Positions 1-6,429 of a stretch of 6,429 nucleotides of DNA are shown in pieces (positions within the stretch are counted from its first letter, which is position 1; every line of letters starts with the position of its first letter). Source of the DNA: Candidatus Absconditabacterales bacterium (lineage in GTDB: Bacteria; Patescibacteriota; Gracilibacteria; Absconditabacterales; Absconditicoccaceae); NCBI GenBank assembly GCA_937965925.1, contig CALCME010000071.1, positions 1 through 6,429 on the forward strand, written 5' to 3'. The translations under genes were made by a program, and so were the position numbers. The notes under the pieces are model-generated. The model saw nothing but the letters and a program-made list of their open reading frames with translations. It had not been told where the DNA came from and ran no database searches.

Positions 1-438
1 TTTTGAGTTATTTTTGCGGTATATAATGTGATCTCTGGTATATGAGCGTTGTTTGCTGATCGTTTTTGAACACTCTTTTCTATCGATAAGTATCTGATCT
101 TACATGCGGCTGTTTTTGGGATTTTCTTGTCGTTCTTGGAAACCACACATATTGTCTGGCTCTCATTACTGATGTTAGCTGTGCTGTTTTTCTTGATGTG
201 ATTGTATACACCTACGGTATGAACCTATGTAAACAAGAACGTCCAGTCACACAATAGAACCACCATGCTTTCGATCAATAGTCAACTGTATACGATCGGA
301 GCAGCGATAGTCCTGTTCTTCACCTGACTCGCAAGTGATGTATGATGAGTGACGAGTGCATTATATCTACTGAGTACGTTGTCATTTGTGTTTCTCGTGG
401 CTTATGTGCTTGTGGTGAGAAAGATAGAGACAGATTAA
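1..438 (+). CDS. MFS transporter, C-terminal part (5' end outside window)
   Basis: Reading frame 1 with TGA as Gly is open from the first base to TAA at 436-438 and gives 145 residues. Residues 13-23 (GIGALFADRFG) match MFS motif A in the loop between helices 8 and 9. Four hydrophobic segments follow, at about 32-46, 51-68, 95-111 and 117-139, fitting helices 9-12. The segment TYVNKNVQSHNRTTMLS (75-91) resembles the loop between helices 10 and 11, where MFS proteins often carry a conserved Arg. The protein would sit in the inner membrane and move a small solute; the substrate cannot be told from this part. Eight glycines are encoded by TGA, including a TGA-TGA pair at 343-348. The N-terminal two thirds lie upstream of the window. 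The last 12 codons resemble a stretch just after the next gene (see repeats). The MFS call is fairly sure, the subfamily unknown. Confidence 0.85.
403..438 (+). repeat. Imperfect direct repeat, copy 1 (MFS 3' end)
   Basis: This 36-base stretch matches 1748-1783 at 28 of 36 positions with no gaps. It encodes the last 11 residues of the transporter plus its stop, ending IETD-TAA. The best part is the final 17 bases (GATAGAGAC followed by GATTA). The two copies flank the ATPase gene. Both copies are followed within a few bases by a run of six T. Confidence 0.5.
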
Positions 439-460
439 AGTTTTTTCTAATTATATGTGG

Positions 461-488
461 TTGTAATCCTTATATGAATTTCTATAAA
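461..488 (+). promoter_or_regulatory. Possible sigma70-type promoter for the ATPase gene
   Basis: TTGTAA (461-466) and TATAAA (483-488) are separated by 16 bases in the 91-base gap between the transporter and the ATPase gene. Transcription would begin near 495, giving a leader of about 35 bases. This rests on consensus matching alone in AT-rich DNA. Confidence 0.35.
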
Positions 489-529
489 GAGATTGTAAAC
501 GAGAACAGATTTATCTTTCCTTATATGCT

Positions 530-1741
530 ATGCAAAATACTATTCATCTCTTGCAGGAAGCTCGAATCTATAAAAAGATCTCTTTTGGTGATACTACACG
601 ACAAAGGAGACCTTTTGATGAACTAGATAAGCGTAACCAGCAAGCAGTTGTGGTGATTTGAGAGAGAGGTCTAGGAAAAACAACATGGGTGTTACAATAT
701 CTTGAAACGCAGCAGGATACATTTTACTTTTCTGCAGATAGTCCTTTGGTAACAGATCTGTATAGACTGGTACATGAGCTTGTGGTGACATATGGAAAGA
801 GATGTATTGTGATAGATGAAATACATCAATGAGCTGACTGGAAAAAACATCTGAAAGCACTGATAGATGCTTTTCCTCAGCTACATCTTATTGTTTTGTG
901 ATCATCTAGTCTAGATCTGTATCAATGAACTGCTGCTCTTGCAAGAAGAACGAGACATATCTATTTTTCCACAGTCTCATTTCGTGAATACTGTAAATAT
1001 CTACATGGTGTCGAACTCCCTGTATATACGATAGATGATCTTCTCGCAGAAACCCCGATACTAGCCTGGTATGATAGGAAATTTGGGTGATGGTTTGATA
1101 TATATATGCAAAAGTGAGCATATCCATATATGAAAGACACGACGGTAGATTATTTTGATGTACTTAGGCGTAACATGCAGAAGACTATTCTCGATGATAT
1201 TCCAACATTTTTGAAGATGAAAACTGACACACTTTCTAAGCTTGAAAAGATGTTCTATTTTATAGCAAAGACTCCTCCTTCTGATTTTACCTATACTTGA
1301 TTATCACAAAAGATATGACTTTCAAAGGATGTTTTAGAATCGATCATGGTCTATCTCCATAAAATCGGTGTGGTTAATCTCTTGATTAGAAGTAATAAGC
1401 TCTCTGATATCATGAGAAAAGAATTTAAAGTACTTTTATGAAACCCGAATATGTACTACGCATATGGGGTGCATAAAGATAAAGGAGCACTGAGAGAATC
1501 GTTTGTAATACACTCGTTGCGTAAGATTCAGCAACAACAGATTCTTCCTGACTATATGACGCTTCCTAGCTATGGAGATATAGCCTTTAAGTGGCAGGAT
1601 AAGTATTATACATTCGAGATCTGATGAAGATCGAAATGACGTAAGCAGATAGAGGGAGTAGCAAATAGTTTTGTGGTGACTGACGAGATGATGCCAGCTC
1701 CTGGTCGTATACCATTGTGGATGTTTGGGTTGTTGGAGTAA
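530..1741 (+). CDS. AAA+ ATPase with DUF4143 C-terminal domain
   Basis: With TGA as Gly this gives 403 residues, the usual size of the AAA/DUF4143 family. Walker A is GERGLGKTT (44-52), whose first Gly is TGA. Walker B is CIVIDEIHQG (92-101), with D96 and the likely catalytic E97. GSSSLDL and then TVSFREYCKYL follow, as expected after the ATPase core. A helical, winged-helix-like middle (about 250-310) precedes the C-terminal domain, which holds FEIGGRSKGRKQI (363-375) and ends IPLWMFGLLE, close to the family's usual ending. The glycine pair in EIGG is TGA-TGA at 1622-1627. Twelve TGA codons in all. ATG 530 is the only in-frame start candidate after the upstream TAA at 485; no Shine-Dalgarno precedes it. 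The family is widespread in archaea and CPR bacteria and its cellular role is poorly defined; I do not assign one. The gene is bracketed by the 36-base repeats. Confidence 0.93.
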
Positions 1742-1747
1742 GGTTTG

Positions 1748-1783
1748 TATGTGATTGTGTTAGGGGAGATAGAGACGGATTAG
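1748..1783 (+). repeat. Imperfect direct repeat, copy 2 (after the ATPase stop)
   Basis: Second copy of the 403-438 stretch, 28 of 36 bases identical. It starts six bases after the ATPase stop and lies in the same frame as that gene. Read on past the TAA, the frame gives GLYVIVLGEIETD and then TAG, while the transporter ends AYVLVVRKIETD-TAA. It could be a remnant of a duplicated transporter end, or a boundary left by insertion of the ATPase gene. Confidence 0.5.
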
Positions 1784-1847
1784 TATAGGTTTTTTAAAAG
1801 TATAAAGTTATGAAAATATTATTACGGGGTTATTTGCAATAAAGATT

Positions 1848-1873
1848 AATTCAAGATATACTTGTGTTGAATT
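1848..1873 (+). repeat. Short inverted repeat upstream of the small membrane gene
   Basis: AATTCAA (1848-1854) and TTGAATT (1867-1873) are perfect 7-base arms around a 12-base spacer, 22 bases before the ATG at 1896. It could be an operator or a weak AT-only hairpin; in DNA this AT-rich it may be chance. The rest of the 154-base gap 1742-1895 holds repeat copy 2 and no supported gene. Confidence 0.2.
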
Positions 1874-1881
1874 TTATTTTC

Positions 1882-1887
1882 TATTAT
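1882..1887 (+). promoter_or_regulatory. Possible -10 box directly before the membrane gene
   Basis: TATTAT ends eight bases before the ATG at 1896, so a transcript starting at the normal distance would be nearly leaderless. No good -35 box is found at 16-18 bases upstream. This would fit the absence of a ribosome binding site. Confidence 0.2.
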
Positions 1888-1895
1888 TTTTAGTC

Positions 1896-2285
1896 ATGAA
1901 TTTAGATATTGGTTATATTAAAAATTATATGCTTGATTTTTCTCAGAAAAAAACATTTCCTCAATGAATCATTTGGTATATATGTTGGTTTGCAGTAAAT
2001 CAACTTGTTTTATTTTTAATTGCTTGACTATTTGGGACAAACTTCTTGTGAATACATACGCACTTTGTTTGGAGATGAATTAATGTTGTATTGCTTATTG
2101 TTCTATTTTGTTTTTTCCTAAGGTCTACTTGAGAAATCAAGAACATACTTCTACGAATTGCTCTCTTAGTGAGTGCTGGTCTTGCGTTTGTGTTTTGACC
2201 TTTATGATGACTCCCAGTATTATCTATCCTAACTATGTTCTTTCCTAAAGATCTTAGAAATGATCAGAATATCAAAATTAGTTAA
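1896..2285 (+). CDS. Small membrane protein of unknown function
   Basis: With TGA as Gly this is a 129-residue protein ending in TAA. I do not recognise the family. The N-terminal 20 residues are polar. Hydrophobic segments then run at about 24-47 (starting GIIWYICWFAVNQLVLF), 61-75 (GINVVLLIVLFCFFL) and 84-116, the last probably one long or two short helices broken by a PLGGLP turn. The tail is charged (PKDLRNDQNIKIS). Eight Gly codons are TGA, including a TGA-TGA pair at 2205-2210 within that turn. The DNA is visibly more T-rich than the neighbouring genes, as expected of a membrane protein. No Shine-Dalgarno precedes the ATG. It ends 28 bases before the poxB-like start, so the two may share a transcript; whether they work together is unknown. 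That the frame is coding is supported by uninterrupted length, helices and Gly-like TGA placement. Confidence 0.72.
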
Positions 2286-2313
2286 AAATAATTTTTATAT
2301 CGAATTCCTCCCC

Positions 2314-4047
2314 ATGTCCTACACTGTCTCCCATTCTATCATCGACACCCTTGCTGCCTACTGAGTGAAATACTGTTTTGGTATTCCATGAGACGCTGTG
2401 GATAGTATACTTGATGCGATTAGAGTGCAAGATGTCGTTGAGTTTATCCAAGTAAGGCATGAAGAGTCCTGAGCACTTGCGTGTAGTGCGTATGGAAAGC
2501 TGACAGGAGAACTGTCTGTATGTATGGGAACATCGTGACCATGAGCGATACATCTGCTCAATGGACTGTATGATGCCAAGCTAGATAGATCACCAGTACT
2601 TGCGATTACCTGACAGTGTGCAACGAAGCTCCATGGAACAGATTTTTTTCAAGAGATAGATCATATCAAACTGTTTGATGATGTAGCTGTGTTCAACAAG
2701 ATGGCAGTCAGTGCTGAGCAATTTCCACGTCTGATAGCAGATGCATGCAAAGCAGCACTTGTGCATGGATGAGTAGCACATATCAACATCCCAATAGATA
2801 TTAGTATGCAGAAGATCCCAACATCATCAAAAACCCAGATCGTGCCACGAGGCGGTTCTCGATCCACGACTGCTCCAGAAGATGAGATCATTCGTGCTGC
2901 AGAGATTATAAATAAGGCGAAGAAACCAATGATATTGATGGGAAGAGGAGCAAGAGCATCACAAGAATGGATAGGACAACTAGCCAAGAAACTTGAAGCC
3001 CCAATTATTCATTCACTCCCTGCTAAAGACATCTTGGTCTGACATTCACACAAGTGCGGTGGCTCTGGACTGTTATGAACTCCTGCAGGAGATGTAGCGA
3101 TGCAATGAACAGATTGCTTGATCATGATTTGAACCTCATTTCCGTATGCCAGTTTCTATCCACATAAGAAGGTCTCATCCGTCCAGATTGACCTTCATCC
3201 GGAGCAGATCAACAAAAGATATCCTGTGGACGTGTGACTTGTTGGAGATACGGGACTAGTGGTTTGATCGTTAGTAGAGCATCTTACGCAAAATAAAGAT
3301 ACGAGATTCTTTGAGAAAACGAAAAAGAGTCGAACGACGCGAAGTGATGCAGAGAAGAAACCAGAGACATCTCCTCAAGAACTTCTCAAACCTCAGAGAT
3401 TAGCATTTACGGTCTGAGAGGTTGCTGATGATGATGCGATTTTTATGATTGATACCTGAGCGGTTACCGTTCGATGAGCAAGGAATTTAAAACTTAGAGG
3501 TGAACAACGTATCAGTGTTTCAGCAAATCTAGGAACAATGGCATATAGTATGTCATGAGGTATCTGAGCAGCATTTGCTTATCCAACAAAACAGATCATA
3601 GCTCTGTCATGAGATGGGAGTATGTGAATGCTGATGGGAGATTTTATAACAGCAGTAAAACATGAGTTGAACATAAATATTGTAGTGTTTAATAATGGAA
3701 AACTAGGACTTATTCAAATGGAACAAGAAGTACATGGGATGCCTGAATATATGACAGAGTTGGCAAATCCAGACTATGCTTTATTTGCTACATCTTGTGG
3801 TGGTGCGTGATATACGGTCGAAAGAGAAGATCAACTTGAACAGATCTTAGCAGAAGCTTTTGCTAATCCCTTGCCGAGTATCGTCAATGTACATATAGAT
3901 GGAGAGGAACTCACCAGACCACCACATATCACCCTCAAGCAAGCGATGTGATTTGCTGAAGCTAAGATGAAGGAAGTGATCTGAGCAGGGAGTATACAAG
4001 AGTGAGTTGATATCGTGAAGGAGATCGTGAATCAGCAGATAGGGTAA
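2314..4047 (+). CDS. poxB: Pyruvate oxidase / pyruvate:quinone dehydrogenase (PoxB-like)
   Basis: With TGA as Gly this gives 577 residues, close to E. coli PoxB (572). The ThDP pyrimidine domain carries the catalytic Glu in RHEESG (E50) and then MGTSGPGAIHLLNGLYDAK. The middle, FAD-type domain has GTSFPYASFYP and VDVGLVGDT, close to the PoxB equivalents. The pyrophosphate domain has the ThDP motif GDG (433-435) and NN (460-461), with MLMGDF and VVFNN as in PoxB. The tail ITLKQAMGFAEAKM resembles the start of the PoxB C-terminal membrane-binding region but lacks its usual last residues. The enzyme should decarboxylate pyruvate using ThDP, Mg2+ and FAD; products could be acetate with electrons to quinone, or acetyl phosphate if it is the oxygen-using type. 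Twenty-four Gly codons are TGA against about 31 GGN. The ATG is preceded by CCTCCCC, the opposite of a Shine-Dalgarno. An acetolactate-synthase-like role is less likely. Confidence 0.93.
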
Positions 4048-4053
4048 AGTGTT

Positions 4054-4081
4054 CCTATTTCGCACCTATTTCGCACCTATT
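4054..4081 (+). repeat. Tandem 11-base repeat after poxB
   Basis: The unit CCTATTTCGCA occurs twice (4054-4064, 4065-4075) followed by a partial third copy CCTATT (4076-4081). It starts seven bases after the poxB stop. It is too short to be a CRISPR array; it may be slippage, or a small regulatory or RNA-end element. Confidence 0.6.
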
Positions 4082-4096
4082 GAGAGAGAGAACGTA

Positions 4097-4124
4097 TTGA
4101 TTGTGACTATGATTTGGGTATAGG
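4097..4124 (+). promoter_or_regulatory. Possible sigma70-type promoter for the Fic gene
   Basis: TTGATT (4097-4102) and TATAGG (4119-4124) are 16 bases apart in the 106-base gap before the Fic gene. A start near 4131 would leave a leader of about 23 bases. Consensus match only. Confidence 0.3.
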
Positions 4125-4153
4125 TGAGTTAATTTACAAGCAAAAAAGTCTAT

Positions 4154-5335
4154 ATGAAAAAACTCGAATATTTGATAGATCTTGGTGAGTTTCTTCGTAC
4201 TCATGTCGATGAGTTGATTTCTGATGACGAAGATTTGAGCAATTTTAATGAACTCTATGGATCATATGCAATTTCTAAGGCAGAAGACAGTACACTTACT
4301 CTTCTTGAGGCGCAAGAGACAGCGCGTTTAGATTTCTGAGCACTGTCTCAGTATGGATATACCATTGCTCAGCAAGTACATGCACTTGATCCATCCAGTA
4401 AGACATATCAAAAAAAACTAAAAAAACTTCACGACAGACTAGAGTTCTTAAATATCCTTCAGGTATTTAGAACTATTAATGCATCGGAACATATACAATC
4501 ACAACGATTATGTACGGTAGAACGATTGTGTGAGATACATGAATGATTAACGAAAGATCTTGATGAACTTTTTGATGGAAAATTACAGTGATATGAGCCG
4601 TATCATTCCTGACAACTGAGAGCTAAAGACAACATTTCGATTCGAAAATACTACCCTATCAAGGCTGATATAATGCCTGCTGTTTTGCAAGATGCTTGTC
4701 GTGAAGCTAATTCGCTTACGAGTATTGATGAGATTTTTTCTTTACATGCATTTATGTATCATATACATCCATTTAGTAATGGAAATAAGAGGATATGTAG
4801 AATTGTCGAGCTGATCTTACTTAGGAAGTTATGAGTGGATACATCGGTCGTTCCTCCATCTTTATGATATTATCGTCAGCAAGAAAGGTATATCAAACGA
4901 CTATTAGAAACTTCACTCAAGAGGAAAGACTATGTGAGATTCGTGCCGTTTGCATGGGGATCTCTTATTTTGGGTGTATTATATGTGTTGCATAGAGAAA
5001 TTAGGAGAAGAAGATCAAAAATATTGAATGGATACGAGTGACTCCGTATTCTAGCAACGCTCCGTGAAGGAGAAAGAGTTTCTACGAAGAGATTACAAGA
5101 CCACAAAGATCTTAAGAGAATTCCAAGGAGAACGTTTTATGAGATACTAGAGCGTGAACTGGAGCAGGTCGGTGATATTATAAAGAGAGAGAAACAAGGG
5201 AGGAATGTATATTACAGTCTCTCACTTCAAGACTCTACATATCAAGCCCTTTTTGCAAAGTTTAGAGAGCTATTGGACATATACAAAGATGAAAATATGT
5301 GATATCAGAAAATTAGTTTTCTGAAATGGTGGTAG
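4154..5335 (+). CDS. Fic-domain protein with C-terminal winged-helix-like region
   Basis: With TGA as Gly (eight times) this gives 393 residues ending in TAG, the only TAG-terminated gene here. The Fic motif is HPFSNGNKRICR (205-216). The usual form is HxFx(D/E)GNGRxxR, so His205, Phe207, Gly210, Asn211, Arg213 and Arg216 fit, but Asn209 replaces the acidic Mg-binding residue and Lys212 replaces Gly. Fic proteins usually move AMP or another phosphate-containing group from a nucleotide to a protein hydroxyl. The N-terminal helix around 36-53 (GSYAISKAEDSTLTLLEA) looks like the family's inhibitory region, but I cannot find (S/T)xxxE(G/N). After about residue 297 a basic region, RTFYEILERELEQVGDI then GRNVYYSL, suggests a winged helix, as in Fic proteins thought to regulate their own genes. 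ATG 4154 is the first ATG after an in-frame TAA at 4130. It may be a toxin-like or regulatory modifier; the target is unknown. Confidence 0.9.
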
Positions 5336-5339
5336 GTAT

Positions 5340-5402
5340 ATGAGAGAAAATTCAATGCATGAGAAAATCTGATATACGGAAATTGATTTTACAACTAAAT
5401 AA
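5340..5402 (+). CDS. Doubtful 20-codon ORF between the Fic gene and the lyase
   Basis: ATG 5340, five bases after the Fic stop, opens a 20-residue frame (one TGA as Gly) ending at TAA 5400-5402, four bases before the lyase ATG. A second in-frame ATG is at 5355. Its end, HEKIGYTEIDF, lines up with the end of the Fic protein, DENMGYQKISF, at five of eleven residues (E, G, Y, I, F), and the DNA at 5361-5390 matches 5291-5320 at 22 of 30 bases. It may be a leader peptide, a remnant of a duplicated Fic end, or chance in AT-rich sequence. Confidence 0.15.
5351..5378 (+). promoter_or_regulatory. Weak candidate promoter before the lyase gene
   Basis: TTCAAT (5351-5356) and TATACG (5373-5378) lie 16 bases apart in the 71-base gap. 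The match is poor; transcription from the Fic gene is an equal possibility. Confidence 0.15.
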
Positions 5403-5406
5403 TCCC

Positions 5407-6429
5407 ATGAACACTCGTACAGAAACAGATTCACTCTGACCTATAGAAGTCCCGTTCGATGCTCCTCGAGGAATTTATACTCAGAGAGTACTGACGACGT
5501 ATCCACAATGATCTGACATCACACCTCGTGTACCAGAAATTTTCCTTCGCACCTATATAGAAACAAAAATGATCTATGCGAAAGTGAATCTTACCGCATG
5601 AAAGCTCGGTGAGAAAGAACAGATTGCTATTCACCAGGCGGGGGAGTTGCTTTTGTGAATGTCTTCTGATGAGTTTATGAGTTATTTTCCACTAGGACAG
5701 ATCCAGAGTGGAGGAGGGACATCGACCAATATGATAGTGAATGAGGTGATGGCGAATCTTGCAAGTGAAGAATTAGGAAGTGAGTATTGAAGCGGACTAG
5801 TAAACTCTCACGATCATCTTAACCTCTCTCAATCATCAAATGATACCTTCCCATGAGTGATGAAATTGACTGCAGTGAAGCTACTCGACAAGCTCCTCCG
5901 AACTCTAGAATCTCTGATCAAACAGTTCAAAAAACATGCTACTAATCGACAGGATATCCAAAAAGTAGGAAGAACACATCTCCAGGATGCAGTCGTGATT
6001 TCACTCGGTGAAGAGTTTTGAGCATATGCAAGAACTCTACAAAAAACTCAAGCATATATAGAGCAAGCGCTTCCATATATGCTTGAGTTACCATTATGAT
6101 GAACAGCGACCTGATCACTACAAAATGTCACCCCAGAAATTAGATCTCTCATCATATCAGCGTGTTCAGCGTTTTATGGGAAAGAGTTTGTTACTCCAGA
6201 AAGCTACTACGAGCAAAATAGTAGCTCATCAGATAGTGTGATGCTTTCTCAATCACTTGTACATCTAGCAAATAATCTGATCAAGATTGGAAATGATTTG
6301 AGACTGTTGAGTTCATGACCGCTTGCATGATTTGGAGAGCTTTCTCTTCCAATAGTCCAACCGTGATCATCTATCATGCCAGGGAAAGTAAATCCATCTG
6401 TCGTAGAAGCGATGACGATGATCTGTGCA
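5407..6429 (+). CDS. Aspartase / class II fumarase superfamily lyase (3' end outside window)
   Basis: The first 341 residues of a protein family usually about 460-480 long; the frame is open to the window edge. The start MNTRTETDSLGPIEVP matches the family's usual N-terminus (TRxExDSLGxxxVP), which favours ATG 5407 over the in-frame ATG at 5359. Active-site blocks appear in order: GGGTSTNMIVNEV (T105-N108), HDHLNLSQSSND (135-146), GRTHLQDA (188-195), GGTATG, then the signature GSSIMPGKVN (320-329) with the catalytic loop Ser321 and Lys327. Thirteen Gly codons are TGA, including the first Gly of the signature and three of GGTATG. TSTNM, DLRLLSSGP and VQPGSS favour aspartate ammonia-lyase (aspartate to fumarate and ammonia); QSSND and the ending EAMTMIC favour fumarase (fumarate to malate). 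I lean to aspartase-like, without certainty. It would act in the cytoplasm as a homotetramer. Confidence 0.92.

Noticed and set aside
436..446. T-tracts at 441-446 and 1790-1795 as intrinsic terminators
   Set aside because: No GC-containing hairpin precedes either run.
342..626. A 94-codon + strand frame, including a shorter ATG frame from 474
   Set aside because: It overlaps both the transporter end and the ATPase start in another frame, has no family-like features, and is open only by chance.
1810..1842. A 10-codon ORF (MKILLRGYLQ) before the membrane gene
   Set aside because: Too short, without a ribosome binding site or any leader-peptide logic.
2806..3042. Separate short genes at 2806-3042 and 3628-3810
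   Set aside because: Both are in-frame pieces of the 577-residue PoxB-like protein, cut only because TGA was taken as stop.
4054..4081. CRISPR-like array
   Set aside because: Copies are 11 bases and directly adjacent, with no spacers and no cas genes.
4154..4339. A 61-residue stand-alone protein
   Set aside because: It is the N-terminus of the Fic protein; the TGA at 4337-4339 is Gly62.
5359..5406. An in-frame ATG extending the lyase by 16 residues
   Set aside because: The family's usual N-terminus begins at ATG 5407; the extra residues match nothing expected.
594..5634. Minus-strand ORFs (594-860, 906-1127, 2278-2987, 3847-4065, 5431-5634)
   Set aside because: All lie mainly opposite well-supported + strand genes and show no recognisable domain.
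1..6429. Pseudogene-rich region with scattered nonsense mutations, or UGA as Trp or selenocysteine
   Set aside because: TGA falls on conserved glycines, no frameshifts are needed, TAA and TAG never interrupt the frames, and TGG serves Trp. Trp or Sec would destroy the Walker A, GDG and GSS motifs.

Overview
The window reads as DNA from a Patescibacteria (CPR) lineage that translates UGA as glycine (genetic code 25), most likely Gracilibacteria (BD1-5) or Absconditabacteria (SR1). Under the standard code almost every gene here looks shattered. With TGA read as Gly, six long, gap-free, family-typical proteins appear, all on the + strand, with 73 in-frame TGA codons by hand count. Many of these TGAs sit on glycines that are nearly invariant in their families: the Walker A loop, the thiamine-diphosphate GDG motif, and the GSS signature of the fumarase/aspartase superfamily. 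Trp is encoded by TGG. All five visible stop codons are TAA (four) or TAG (one).

Layout: (1) 1-438, C-terminal third of an MFS transporter. (2) 530-1741, complete AAA+ ATPase of the DUF4143 type. (3) 1896-2285, small unrecognised membrane protein. (4) 2314-4047, complete PoxB-like pyruvate oxidase/dehydrogenase (ThDP and FAD dependent). (5) 4154-5335, Fic-domain protein with a C-terminal winged-helix-like region and an unusual Fic motif. (6) 5407-6429, N-terminal 341 residues of an aspartase/class II fumarase superfamily lyase, running off the end. Gaps are 28-154 bases. I see no tRNA, rRNA, CRISPR array, transposase or convincing intrinsic terminator.

The two metabolic enzymes fit a fermentative or scavenging cell. 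A PoxB-type enzyme decarboxylates pyruvate to acetate, and the lyase would interconvert aspartate (or malate) and fumarate. The transporter, ATPase, membrane protein and Fic protein look like independent accessory genes; nothing seen ties all six into one pathway. I found no clear new multi-gene system. The points most worth a second look are the recoding itself, an imperfect 36-base direct repeat flanking the ATPase gene (both copies end in codons for IETD-stop), the Fic motif with Asn in place of the acidic metal-binding residue, and the lack of Shine-Dalgarno sequences.
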